Part shown: in pieces, positions 11,704 through 22,734 of the stretch
Layout: the number at the start of each line of letters is the position of its first letter
Numbering within the stretch: position 1 is the first letter of the stretch
Source: Platanthera guangdongensis
Lineage: Eukaryota; Streptophyta; Magnoliopsida; Asparagales; Orchidaceae
DNA: 64,000 bases
Direction: 5' to 3'
NCBI GenBank assembly: GCA_039583875.1
Contig: CM077159.1
Coordinates: 102,199,287-102,263,286, forward strand
Made by a program: the position numbers and the translations under genes
The notes under the pieces: model-generated
What the model saw: only the letters and a program-made list of their open reading frames with translations
Database searches by the model: none
What the model was told of the DNA's origin: nothing

Positions 11704-11745
11704 GAAATAAACCGAACTCAAAACACAGCATAGGACCAAACGGTC

Positions 11746-11798
11746 CAACTTGGGTTGTCTCCCAAAAGCCCTTTTGTTTACCGTCCTTAAGGTGGACC
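11746..11798. other. Conserved non-coding block shared with element C
   Basis: AACTTGGGTTGTCTCCCAAA, then AGC..CTTTTG..TACCGTC and TTAAGGTGGACC. It is closely matched at 33072-33122 in C, at a similar place downstream of the ORF. Confidence 0.6.
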
Positions 11799-12000
11799 AA
11801 ATACCTGTATTAGCAGTTCAAATAGAGAGTTCTTGGCAGTAGCAAAAGGAAACAAAATTAAAAATAGAGCAACCAACATTCAACAAGTAGCAAGAAAGAG
11901 GATGGCACAATCAGCTATATGCAGATTTATGGTAAGTCTCGTCGGTGGGATGCGAGAGAACAGCAGAGTGTCTTTTGCAGTCGGGGTAGGCATTGTCCTA

Positions 12001-14244
12001 TTACTGCGAGTGCACTCTTTCGCGCGCCGGAAGGCAGCGTAGCGCTCTTCGCGTAAGCGCTTGGCCTCTTTCAGTTTCTCCACCGTGGGAGACTTCCAAT
12101 GAAGGTAGGCTGTTTCCTTGTGTCGTGGTTGGCGGCGGCCTATCCGGCACCGTAACGGCAACCGGATATGCCCAAGTTACAGATCGTTTAACAGAATTAT
12201 ACAAATTATTGTCCAGGGATTTCTCCCGAATAAAACTTAGTTCGCCATGCTCAACAACAGAGTTGGCTGGCAGTAGAAAGGCAGTCGTGGCTTTGGTGCA
12301 ATTGATCCCGTCGTGGACCCGTAGCTCCTGCTTCTCATCGACTTCCGGAGGAAGTCCGTTCTTTTGCGTCTCCTCCAGATGTGCTTCCAATTCGGGGAGA
12401 CCTGAATCCGGCTTGACATCTGTGACACTCAGAGAAAAGTTATTTGGGATGGAAGAAAAATGTATGGATGTTTTATCGAGGGTGGACTCTTCATTTGGCC
12501 AAGTGACACGGCCTTTGGAAAAGTCGAGGGATGCGCCACTGCCTGTTAGGAATGGGACTCCTAATATAGGAATGGAGTTATTATCCTGTGGTCCCAAAAC
12601 CTGAAAGTCAGTGGTGATACTGGTGTCGTTAACCTCGATTTCAACATCGCGCACACCGCCCTCCGTGTCAACCAGATTGCCATTAGCTAAGATAAGCGAT
12701 TTCCGATTTTCAATGTCAACTTGTAACTGCATCTTTGCAGCATCTTGCAAAGTGAGTATGTTGCTGGATGCCCCGGAATCGCATAATGCTGGGGTGTCAA
12801 TGTTATTGATTTTACAATTAATGACAAGTTCGCTGCGATTTCCCGAAGTGTCCTCCCCAAGGCGCTTTCCCTGTTCATGGGGGTTCTTTTCAGTGTTGCT
12901 CTGTAAGGTGCCTTGGGTGCGCTCGGAAACCACTTGAGCCAATTGGCCCAATTGTGCCTCCAGTTTGCGCATCGAGGCGGCCTGATTTGTCATGTTGGTC
13001 TGGGAAATCTCAACAAACTTCTCGAACATCTCTTCCAAAGAATTTTTCTTAACGATGGGGGGCCCTTGGGAATAATTCGGTTGAGGCGGCCGCGGTTGGC
13101 TACCGGAAGCATACGCATCGTTTTGATGCTGCCCCGGTTGCCATCTTTGGCCAGATGTGTTCAGATTCCAAGAAAAGTTGGGGTGATTTCTCACCCCCGG
13201 GTTGTAAGTATTCCCGTAAGGCACTCCCCTATTTTGATTGGCAACAAAATTAACGGATTCATTCAAAAACAAAGATTCGTCTTGTACCTCAACTCCTGAG
13301 CATTCGAAGCTGTGATGATCAGTGCTTCCGCACCCTTGACATGAGATTGCCATCACTGGGGTGGCAGGAGCAGGCTTGGGGATATCCAGGGCAAACACGC
13401 CACTGGTGCTTCGTGGGATGTTTCTTCCAGCATTCCAGTACGCACTGTGGGTGGCGGTGTCTTGTAAGACTTTCAGAGCATCATCTGGAGCAAGATTCAT
13501 GATGGTTCCTCCGGAGGCAGCATCGATCATGGCTCGGTGGTGGGGATCAATAGCAAAGTAGAAACTTTCGACGAGATTCCACGTTTGGAATCCATGATTA
13601 GGGCACTTCCTCAGCAGCTCATTAAAACGCTCCCAAACTTCGGCTAAACTTTCTTGATCGGCTTGCCGGAAGTTGGCTATTGCGCGCCTCATGCTCACTA
13701 TCCGATCCACCGGATGGAACTTAGCTAGAAATTTTGTAGTCAAAGCCTCCCAGGTGGGGGCTGTTCCACGTGGAAGGGAGTGAAGCCATGTCTTGGCTTT
13801 GTCCCTTAATGAAAAAGGGAAGAGGCGTAGCTTGACTGTTTCATCTGGGATTCCAGCGTAGCGGAACGTGGCGTAGATTTCAGAGAATTCTGTAAGGTGA
13901 AGATGGGCGTCTTCAGTGGCCATTCCGGAGAACTATGCGTTGTTCTGAATAATATTCAGAATAGCTGGTTTAATCTCGAACTGAGGATTGGTGATATCAG
14001 GTCCGAAACCGGGGTATATACTCCCAACAGTGGGTGTAGTATAATCCCTCATGGTGCGGACCTAGGGAGGATTCACTTCATTTTCGTCGTCATGAGGTAT
14101 CCCTCCAACTCGGTTGCCTGCATCAATATTCAGTTGGTCTCCCATTGGGGCAAAAATGATGGCTGCGGCGCGTCTTCGTGCTAAGAGAGTACGTTCGATC
14201 TCTGGGTCGTAGGTGATAAAATCTCTTGTAGCTCGACCTTGCAT
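12001..14244 (-). pseudogene. gag-pro: Element B gag-protease gene (two early stops)
   Basis: One reading frame of about 748 codons, open for 640 codons from 13923. The Gag domain includes a RDKAKTWLHSLPRG block, and a zinc knuckle CQGCGSTDHHSFEC (CX2CX4HX4C) follows. A Pro/Gln-rich stretch and a helical segment (EEMFEKFVEISQ) come next. The retropepsin-like domain has ALCDSGASSNIL as active site and SIPILGVPFL further on. No RT, RNase H or integrase follows. TAG stops lie at 14062 and near 13935, close to the N-terminus. A Lys/Glu-rich alternative frame at 11880-12161 suggests a C-terminal frameshift. The arrangement resembles Athila/Tat Gag proteins. Particles could use a relative's RT. Confidence 0.88.
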
Positions 14245-14350
14245 TCACTGTGGCAAACACTACACACTAGAAGAAACAGCAGTCAAAACAAAACAATACT
14301 AACTCTGATAACAATATTGGAAGTCATCTGAAGTCGCTATACAGTTGCAT

Positions 14351-14368
14351 TCCCCGGCAACGGCGCCA
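14351..14368 (-). other. Primer binding site of B, tRNA-Asp
   Basis: The plus strand reads TCCCCGGCAACGGCGCCA. From memory this equals the last 18 bases of plant tRNA-Asp including CCA, so the minus (sense) strand is an exact primer site next to the 5' LTR. Confidence 0.9.
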
Positions 14369-14374
14369 AAAACT

Positions 14375-15813
14375 TGATGCGTGTAATACGGCAAGCGCAC
14401 CGGTCGCACAAGTAATAAAGTTTTGGGAATAAATCCCCAAGTGTCGGTCTCTTGAGGAACGCAATTAGCGTAGAACGGCAACAGTACTGAGAATATCGTT
14501 ATGAGAGTTAAAAATGGAACAAAAAGGGAATAGCGGACTAGGGAGATTGTGGATGTTTGACCTACTGAACTAGTAAAAACTATGCGGGTCGACGACACCG
14601 CTTCGCAAGGTGAAATGGGTTTGTCGGCCACTATGCCGAACTTCAGTTGGGCGAGTGGAAGGGAAACTAATGGATTGTAGCGTTCTTGTGTGGATTGCAA
14701 TCGGACAAGGCACAGGAATGAAGTGGATGTGGGGTGAGCGAGGCGCATTTACAGACAGAACTCACAAGCATAAGAAGAAACTAACATTCCATTAACTAGA
14801 AAGTAAACTTGATGTTCAGGGATGGAAATGTTCGTTACACTGATCAAAACATTCATAACACAGAGTAAGGGGAAGAGGAGTAAACCAAAAGAGAATGAAG
14901 ATCCACCGCGGGTCGTGGCCGGAGTAGCGAGTTGTCAATCCGCTTCCGGGCTCAGTCCAAGGAGGCTTCCAGTACCAACGATCTGTCACCTCGAAGGCCT
15001 TTAAGTCCGTTCTCTAGGTTATCTACTTCACCAACTCTGCAGGAAAGCTTGGAGTTGAAGCCATCAATGGCCGAGGGCTTCGCCGGAGTGTTGAAAAGCT
15101 TCGGAGTAGTTGGAAATGGCTTCCCGACGAAGGTGGAAGTGATGGAGCAGCTGGAGAGGTGAAAAGGCGATTCCCGCGCACTCTCCGATCGCAGCAAATG
15201 ACAGGCGTTGACCTAAAACGCGGAGCAGGGCCTTATATACGGAGGCAGCAGAAGCAGTGCGCACGATCAGTGGCGCACGACCAGTGGTCGTGCGCACTGT
15301 AGGTCGATGATCGTGCGGCTTTTCCAAATAAACCTGCAACCTGGATAAGAAGCATCAGCATAAACGCGCACGAGCAGTGGCGCACGACCAGTGGTCGTGC
15401 GCACTATGGTCAGTGCTCGTGCGATTACCGAGACAGGGTTATGAAAAAGGGGGTGTAATGCGCACAAATAGTGGCGCACGACCAGTGGTCGTGCGCAGTA
15501 AGTCCAGTGGTCGTGCGCAGTATTCCTGCATTGTCGGGGTCTCCCGAGCAGTTCCGGAGCACGCACACGACCACTATACCAGCAGAAGGGGCAGAAAGGC
15601 CACCAGAACGTGCACACCACATCCTCGAGATAGAGCTAAAGAATAACAACAAAATGGAAACACAGAAAGCACATAGAAGCGGGCCTACAGTGCACTTAAG
15701 CGTGAAATAGGTACATAAACACAAATAAGCAATAAAGGCTCTCAAGTGTAGTGCTAAGGCGATAAAACTAGCCCAGATGAGTCCAAAATTCAGTGTAAAA
15801 TGTGGACTTATCA
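14375..15813 (-). repeat. 5' LTR of element B
   Basis: 1439-bp LTR, TGATGCGTG...TTATCA, equal in length to the 3' copy. It is followed by target duplication GCACC. Hairpin array at 15257-15523. Confidence 0.93.
15257..15523. repeat. Inverted-repeat array in B 5' LTR
   Basis: Same arms as in the 3' LTR (GCGCACGACCA/TGGTCGTGCGC): perfect copies at 15273-15295, 15380-15402 and 15474-15496. Confidence 0.85.
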
Positions 15814-16329
15814 GCACCCATGGGGGGGGGGGTCAGCCCGCCATCCATCCCTCTCCACGAGAGGCGGGCGCGACCTGGTTCTAGCGGCTCGCCTATTCTT
15901 CTCGGGCGAACGCGAGCCGGACCGCCGCGACCCGCCAGTCCTCTGCCGAGGCGGGTAGGTGACCAAGTCGCGTATAGGGGGAGGACTGGCGGCCATTGTG
16001 ACCCTCCGAATGGCTCGCAGATTGCGGGTCGTCTGGCCCATCCGCTAGTACCGGTTCGATGAATGGCACCCCCCGCTCTGTTCGACGATTCTCTGAGTGA
16101 GCGGGAGGGATAGGGGGAGTCGTCTCGCCTGGCTCGCTCGCCTGAAGTGAGCGGGAGCGGACCAGCCCCTTGCCGCATGTCTTCTTGTCGCTTGGGTGCG
16201 GGTCGCGGGACTGGGCCCGCCCGATCTTCCTGGTGGGGCCCGTTCGACGAACACGGGGTTGTACAGACTTATTGACTTCGGGTGACGTCAGCAGTGGTCA
16301 TCACCTTCTAGTAAAATTCCAGAACAACA
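15814..16329 (-). repeat. 5' LTR of Gypsy G, outer part
   Basis: Continuation of the G LTR after element B, starting with the duplicated GCACC. It is GC-rich, with a G run near 15822, and ends ...CAACA at 16329, mirroring TGTTG at 8122. With 8122-8566 it gives an LTR of about 956 bp. Confidence 0.7.
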
Positions 16330-16929
16330 TTAAGTGTTGAGTGATGTTAAGTCACTCAACACCAGCTTACTTGGCTCTTCATTAGAAGCATTGAGTGAAC
16401 CTGCCTCACTCAATGCTTCTAGACTTAGTGAATTTTCACTGGCTTTGTCTCAGCAGTTCCTTCTCATCTGTCTCAGCGGTTTCTTCTTCACAACCGATAC
16501 TATCTCTTGTCTCAGCGGTTTCTTCTCAACTGTCTCAGTGGTTTCTTCTCAACTGTCTCAGCGCTTTCTTCTTCACAATTGAGACTGTCTCCTATCTCAG
16601 TGGTTTCTTCTCAACTGTCTCAACACTTTCTTCTTCACTAAACCAGTTAAGTGAATTTACTTCACTCAACGCTTCTGAACTTAGAGAATTTTTGTTTTCT
16701 TTGTCTCAGCAGTTATGCTGAGACATTCTTCTCAACTGTCTCAGTGGTCTCAACGCTTTTTCCTTAGTCAAATTATCTGACTTCCAGCATACTCTTTTTG
16801 TTCACTTGTCCAATTAAGGAAAACATGCATGCATGAACTAAAGCACACATCAAATACAATATATCCCTTAGCATGATTGGTGATGCCTCTTCAAATCCTG
16901 AGGAACATTGTAGGGCATAATTCCCAACA
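16330..16929 (-). repeat. LTR fragment of an otherwise absent family (I)
   Basis: Ends ATTCCCAACA at 16929 like the Copia LTRs here. It is filled with CTGTCTCAGYGGTTTCTTCT repeats and inverted repeats: 9-bp arms at 16336-16360, 16-bp perfect arms with 7-bp spacer at 16383-16421, and 9-bp arms at 16703-16724. No partner LTR or coding part is in the window. Confidence 0.55.
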
Positions 16930-19371
16930 ATTTTGTATTCTTTGAGAAGAAGCAAGAAGTTGGCAACGATGCAAGCTGAGGAGATTTTCTCTCAATAGCT
17001 AGTTGCTACCCAGCAGTATGAGACACCATCCCTACTAGATCAGAAAGTGAGGGAAGTCTGCCAACTAAATGCCATCTCAATCATCCAAATTGATACTATA
17101 AGCAAGAAGAAGAAGATCATCTTGGATCTTGAAGAAAACCTCCTAAAGGAGAGAAATATTACGACTGAATTTAAAAAGTCCAAAATTATGTTGCCACTGA
17201 TTTACTCCTTCACCTTTCAAAATGATGAGAGAGGCTTAGGGCCTAAGTTGAATTCTAGATTTGGCCATTCCAAAGGGAAAGTCAAGGCTCCTATAGTGCC
17301 TTAATCAACCATTCATAAGGTATTTCTCCCTTCCAACGGGTATGACCAGGACTGCATTTATGGACACTAGAAGAATGGGAATTCTCCTTGTAAGAGTGCA
17401 AGTGTACCTTTCAATGTAAGATGGGAGGGCATGGGTTTGAGTGCATAGAAGGCTCCCCATGTAGAAGTCCAAATGTCTCATCATGGACCATTTATATTTA
17501 TTGCTCCAACCCCCACACTCAAGAGTAAGGTTGTGGCCTTCTCTCAAGATCTCCCAGCCCACACTCAGACCAAGGGCAAGTCTGTCAGCAAGCTAGACTT
17601 GGGCATTTCTGAGGCCATCAACAGCGTGCCTTCTGCAAAGAAGATCACTATTCGTAGATATCAAGAAAAACCAAGCTATTCTACTGTTAGTCTCACCTTC
17701 AGTCAGATTGTGGCTAAGAGAAATAAGATAAAGGAAGCTGCTCATCTTTCTGAATAGTTAGCTGCTACCAGACATGCTCAGAAAAGAAGGTATAATATTC
17801 ATGAGTGCTGGTGATGTGGCAAAGTGGCCACTTTGCCGTAGATTGTGGGCACCACCCGAGTGTGCCAAGGGTAAACGTAAGTCTTCTTGATAGAGCTACT
17901 GTTAGTCTTCCTGTAAGAAAATTTACAGGAAGGAATGTGCATTTTCATGCTAACAGTAACCTAGGACCCAATTCATTTTGGGATCCCAAGGTAAGGTAAA
18001 CTTTATTTTACATGATAGTCCAAGTACCCATACATCCATGTGGTATTTGGATAGAGGTTGCTCTAGGAATTAGACTAGAATGAGGTGCTAGCTTGAGTAT
18101 CATACTCTAGTGAGAAATGGACTTAAGATATTCAGTTGAGAAGTTTAAGATAGATAACTTGACCATCTAGTTCCTCCTACTGCCAAAAAGGAAGAGGATG
18201 GAATGGTGTTGTGAGCTCTCCTAAAGAGGGACATACTACACAGGCAATGGATGAAGACCAGTTAGATCCATCCATTAAAGTTCAAAATGTCTAAGTGATG
18301 GGACATAGTACTGCTACCACTTTAGTAGAATAGTGAGGAGAAGAACAAGTAGGTTGTATCATCGCTGTAGAAAGCACTAGAAGTAGCTCTTTTGAGAGCA
18401 GCAAGGAAGGGGCACATAATGCTCAGCAAAAAAGACATTCAAGTGGTATGCTCAACTATCAGACTCTTCTGAGGAATCATAAAGAGAAATGTGTGCTCAG
18501 TGGTCAATATTATGTGAACCTGCAACAAGGGCTATCCATGTCAGTGGCTACCAATCTAAAAATAATCTCGCTAAGGAAGCAGAAATGATAAATGAAAGTG
18601 AAGTTGTACAAGATCTGTGCAAACTCTAAGGGAAAGCTAGTACAGTCTAGTAAGCTAAAAATCTTAAGTCTTGCCTAGAGAATTGGTGTCAGAGAATCTC
18701 CAGCATAGATTAGATCAGCAAAACTGCTGAAGACCTGAATGTCTATATGGTCAATGCTAAGATTGAGGGGGGAGATTCCAACAAATCTATTTGCGTAAGA
18801 TAATGAGAGTGTCATTAAAATGACTATAGATACTTCAAAGGATAGTGATCTATCTAGATGAAGAGATAGATCAGGCAACGATCTCTCTATCCTATTTAAA
18901 GATTCTCCCTTACTGAAGAAGTCATAAAGTGGGAGAAGGCAATAGAAGATGGCCATGATCAAGGGGGAGTATGCTGTACAAGAAGAGATATTATACAAAA
19001 GGGGACAAAATAGCCCAAGTGGTATACAGCCAACTCAAACAGTCAGGTAGCTAGAGCCAGAGGCAAATTTGTTGCTGAAGAAATGGAAGAGATCTCACTC
19101 AGCAAGAAGAGGAAGCAGTGGAAGAACAAATCTTCCTCCTGGTATCATAAGAAGGATCACAACAAATCTGGGAAGATGATCTTCAAAGGTGACATGTATG
19201 ATCTAAAACCCAGAAAACATATTTCTCTAACATAATATGTTATTATTGTAGCAAGGTTGTGCATGTCAGTGCTGACTTCCCAGTCAGATGAAAGGAGAAC
19301 AGGTGAGAAGAATCACCTCCGCCACATGGTGCAAGGAAGATAGAAAAGCAAGGATGGAACTTGAAAGTGTC
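16930..19371 (+). pseudogene. Old, scrambled Copia gag-protease remnant
   Basis: Decayed plus-strand Copia sequence related to A and D. At 17047-17304 a Lys/Glu-rich segment with LDLEENLLKE and KIMLPL aligns with the Gag coiled coil of D. At 17806-17848 the second Gag knuckle (CWCCGKVGHFAVDC in A') is recognisable despite a stop and a one-base loss. At 18041-18067 the protease site reads WYLDRGCSR, with the active-site D-S-G as D-R-G. The first Gag knuckle region, which belongs upstream, appears instead at about 19080-19290 (YCSKVVHVSADF). The order is therefore rearranged. 18130-19020 is not recognised. Element D inserted at its right end. Confidence 0.6.
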
Positions 19372-19465
19372 TCGCATCTTCCTAAATCACCTAGACGGGG
19401 TGAATAGATGATGTTTGTATCTTTTCGGGGAATAAAAATTACTTACAAATTAAACACACACATCG

Positions 19466-19505
19466 ATATTTATAGTGGTTCTCTGATTTGGGTACGTCCA
19501 CTTTC
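19466..19505 (-). promoter_or_regulatory. LTR core promoter block (Copia D, 3' LTR)
   Basis: Minus strand GTGGACGTACCCAAATC, then GAACCACTATAAATATCG: the TATA box and upstream block shared by all Copia LTRs here. Confidence 0.55.
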
Positions 19506-20204
19506 CCGCCTCTCCTATCAACCACGAAGTGCTAGATTTGTCTACTTCACCAAACTCAGATTTCCATAAATCTTACACCTCGGAGCCACAACTCCTATAA
19601 CTCAGAGACAATGCACCTACCACTCGATCCATAATCGGATCTACCACTCGATCCACAAACGGATCTACCACTCGATCCACAAATGGATCTACCACTTGGA
19701 GAAAAATCTCCTACAAAAGTAAATGAATATTACACAATTATATTACACCCAACTTAGACAAGATTTGAAATCCTCAATCCGTCGTTCTTCGAGAATAGTA
19801 GATCTTGAAATTGCTTGGATAACATGGAATATGAAACTTGGAAGATCTTGAATCTTGACTTGAATCTTCTATCGACTCGATCTGGAGGAGTATAGATCTG
19901 TAGAGAGAGTAGCAATCCAATCGCGTATGTCGAAGAAGATGAATCGTGCACAGTAGTTCACCGTTGGCCGATCGGAATGTCACGATGCGTATGGAGTTGA
20001 GCCGACGGATTTTCAATTTGGAAGGTTTAGCGATTTCAAATTAAGAGCAATAGCACCCTTGGATGGAAAGGAAATATCCCCTAGGTATTTATAGAGATCT
20101 CCTTGCCAACGGTATCAAGAAACTTTCTAAAAATGAATCCTAGAAAGAACTATGCATGGCTGACCGAATCCGAACCAGATTTTTGAAAAAGTCAGAAAAT
20201 GACC

Positions 20205-20740
20205 TAAGTCAAATTCATCGAGTATCACCGAGTATCACTAGTATACCTGTCGAATGGTTCTTGATATACGACTAATGAGACTTAGAGAAATCAGTTCAGG
20301 CCAGCAAATCACTCAACGCCGAGGCGGGGACCATGCTCGACGAATTCGACGAGTATCGGTTGGTATACTCGACGAATTCATCAAGCATCGACTTTCTCAC
20401 TAGACGAATTTGACGCCTGGCCAAGTGATGTACGATGAATGAGACTTAGAAAAATCCAGAGAAGTATCGTCGAATGGACTCGAGGAATTCGGCTTGTATC
20501 ATCTAGTATATTTGACGAATTCGGCGAGTATCATTAGATACATTTGACGAATTCGACGAGTATACAAGATGATACTCGGTGAATTTTACTTGGTGGATTT
20601 TCCAATTCTCAAAGACTTTTCCCTAAGTATAAATGATGAATTCGACAAGTGTTGGAAGGGATATACTACGAATTTGATTAGTATCAATGAGTATACTTGA
20701 CGAATTCAACGAGTATTGCTAACCATACTCGATGAATTTT
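20205..20740. repeat. Inverted-repeat array in D 3' LTR
   Basis: Degenerate copies of ATACTCG..CGAATTCGACGAGTAT. The same array is at 43955-44480 in the 5' LTR. Confidence 0.8.
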
Positions 20741-21049
20741 ACTTAGGTAAATTATTGTCCATCTGATTCCAAGCCTTTGACCTTCCTTCATCCTTCTCCT
20801 ATAATTGGGATAGAAGTACAGCTCAATAGAGAGATTACATATGAGTCAACACATTGGCCTACCCAATGAAGGGTTATATTGTATAGTCATGTATTTACTA
20901 ACCCACTGTAACCTGACATTGGTGTGTACTTAGCAATGTAAACATGCAAGTACATAACAAAAATAGCAAAATCAAATACAGTTACAATTCATCTTATCTT
21001 TACTGGACCATTTTTTAAATCCGGGTTATTGTGGATACAATACCCAACA

Positions 21050-21066
21050 ATCTCCCCCTATTTGAA
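21050..21066 (-). other. Polypurine tract, Copia D
   Basis: The minus strand reads TTCAAATAGGGGGAGAT directly before the 3' LTR. Confidence 0.85.
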
Positions 21067-21298
21067 GAAGACAGGATTGTATAAGCTAAGGTGAATTGCA
21101 TATAACAAATAATAAAACATTAAAACTGAAAATATAAAATGCATTCCAAGTCAAGATAAAAACAAAAAATCATGTGTGTGTGTGTGTGTGCGTGTATATC
21201 TATATATATATATAAAAATATATATATATCAATAGTGTTTATAGTTTGGGGGGGCAACCCACAACACTCAAAAGAAAACAATATGACCATCAGGTCTG
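21067..21298. other. Non-coding end of D with short TG and TA runs
   Basis: AT-rich spacer between the accessory ORF and the polypurine tract. A TG run starts near 21172 and TA runs lie at 21197-21232. No gene seen. Confidence 0.7.
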
Positions 21299-22734
21299 CT
21301 AGCCCTGCCTCTTCAGTTGCTGCCTTGCAAAGTATGCCCTTAACTTTGGAAAATACTTTGGAGTGGCTGGAGGCATTGGGTCAATATCCCTGTGATTTAT
21401 GAAATGTATCATTCTCTTCATGCAAGCCAGCTTATAGTTATTACACTCTTCTTGGTCATAGTAGAGTTCACATTTTTCACCACCAAGATCGACCAAGGAT
21501 AATGTATATAAGATAATTCCTTTGGATGTAGGACTCCACACCACCTCCGTCTCTCTGTTGGGCATTGACCTGACTGCCGACAGGCCTTCCACATACCTTC
21601 TTCTCTTGTGAACTGGAGCAACAGGAATGTCTTCAATAAGTTGAACTTCTGGAGCCTCAGCAGTCGCAGCAGCATGTGTGTCTGCCCAATATTGAGAGTA
21701 ATACTCGGCAGGATGAACCTCATCATGAGCAGGCACGACAGGTACTTGAGCCTCCTGGTCTGGCCTAACAAAGATCTCCTTATGAAGCGACGAGAAGTTG
21801 TCATAGCTAATTATTTACTCCTTCAAAGTTCGTTATCATGGCTTCCTCAAGCGAATTTACCTTTGCTGCGTATTTACCTTTGCTACCACCTTAGCTGTCA
21901 TGGTCTCCTCCCCCTTTCTGACTTCTTCAGCCAAAGAATTTGCATAAGCTTCCATGTTGGTGACGTAATATGCCATTGATTGATTATGATCTTCAATAAT
22001 TATTTTGGCATTAGTATAAACATTGCACAGAACATTCATATTGCTCTTTAATCCTTTCATGAAAAAATAAACCCCTTTTTGACCTTGAGTAAACCAGGAG
22101 TCTAGTTTGGCATCTAGCTTTTCAAATCTGACCTTAACCTTTGCTTGGTCGTTCTTCAGATCTTTTTCTATTTACTTGAACTTTTTTAGAAATCTTTGCA
22201 TGGAGGAATCAAAATAAGCTTTCTACTTGGCCAACATTGCTTCTATGCTCTGCAGGATTGAGTTATCAGTACTAGAACTTGGGATATCGAGAATAGGAGT
22301 GCTAGGTAGATCCTCACTGGAAGACTCATCTATAGGAGATAAACTAGGTTTAGAAGTTGTACCAAGGTCTTCAGCAGCAGTTAGAACTAGAGTCTGCTCC
22401 TCTGCATCTCCCTCCTTATTTGAAAGAACCAGAACCTCCTCTATAGCAGCAGGAGGTGCATCTGGCATCTTGCTTATCCTTTTCTCAAGGTTGTGCATGA
22501 GCCTAGCAACCTCAATAACAATTAATATTGAGGGCCTAGTCATATCCCCCTCAGAACATGAAATAGGAATAATTTTTGGGAGAGGGACAATCAGGTTCTC
22601 TACTGACACTAGCTCAGAACCATCATTTACATTATCAGCAGCTTTGGTCTCATCAGCAATCATCAGTACGTCACTGTTATCTATCTCATAGTCATACACA
22701 TGCAAATCGTCCTCAACAGTAATATTAGCCTTGA
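21299..22734 (-). pseudogene. Copia D accessory ORF, C-terminal part
   Basis: Downstream portion of the extra gene of D, separated from its N-terminal half (36033-36945) by element C. The segment at 22223-22734 is acidic and Ser/Thr/Pro-rich. Next comes a helical segment with QSMAYYVTNMEAYAN and Lys-rich sequence, with several stops between 21840 and 22225. The last part, 21299-21736, encodes HDEVHPAEYYSQYWAD, a KRRRY cluster and MIHFINHRDIDPMP before the stop. No function is known to me. Removing C with one target duplication joins it in phase to the upstream half. Confidence 0.65.

Larger units (their letters stand above)
10021..12000. other. Non-coding interior of element B
   Basis: About 2 kb without a credible gene. 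It holds A-rich sequence, a second polypurine-like C run (11441-11461), a TA dinucleotide run (11641-11700) and a block shared with element C (11746-11798). Confidence 0.7.
8567..15813 (-). mobile_element. Non-autonomous Gypsy-like element B (gag-protease only), complete
   Basis: Full-length element with 1439-bp LTRs at both ends (8567-10005 and 14375-15813), termini TGAT...ATCA, and a perfect 5-bp target duplication GCACC at 8562-8566 and 15814-15818. The primer site is complementary to tRNA-Asp. The interior codes only for Gag and protease, with no RT or integrase, so it must have been mobilised by a partner. By eye the LTRs differ at about 34 positions (about 2.4 percent), mostly transitions, so the insertion is fairly recent. 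Confidence 0.93.
2888..16329 (-). mobile_element. Gypsy element G (Tat lineage), 5' LTR split by element B
   Basis: Ty3/gypsy element on the minus strand. Order from the 5' end: LTR, leader, gag, protease, reverse transcriptase, RNase H, a second (archaeal-type) RNase H, integrase. The extra RNase H is the hallmark of the plant Tat lineage. Its 5' LTR is interrupted by element B (8567-15813) and its integrase by Copia A at 2887/2888. The 3' end lies outside the window. All genes carry stops or frameshifts. Confidence 0.88.
19372..21049 (-). repeat. 3' LTR of Copia D
   Basis: 1678 bp, TGAAAGTGTC...CCCAACA. It is clearly diverged from the 5' LTR at 43105, so D is old. A promoter block is at 19466-19505 and an inverted-repeat array at 20205-20740. 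Confidence 0.88.

Noticed and set aside
11612..11800. Short ORF across the TA repeat
   Set aside because: The protein is mostly translated microsatellite (alternating Ile/Tyr) and has no other support.
12001..12161. C-terminal 50 codons of the B gag-protease frame as genuine
   Set aside because: The alternative frame (Lys/Glu-rich, 11880-12161) looks more protein-like, so the printed C-terminus probably follows a frameshift; not resolved.
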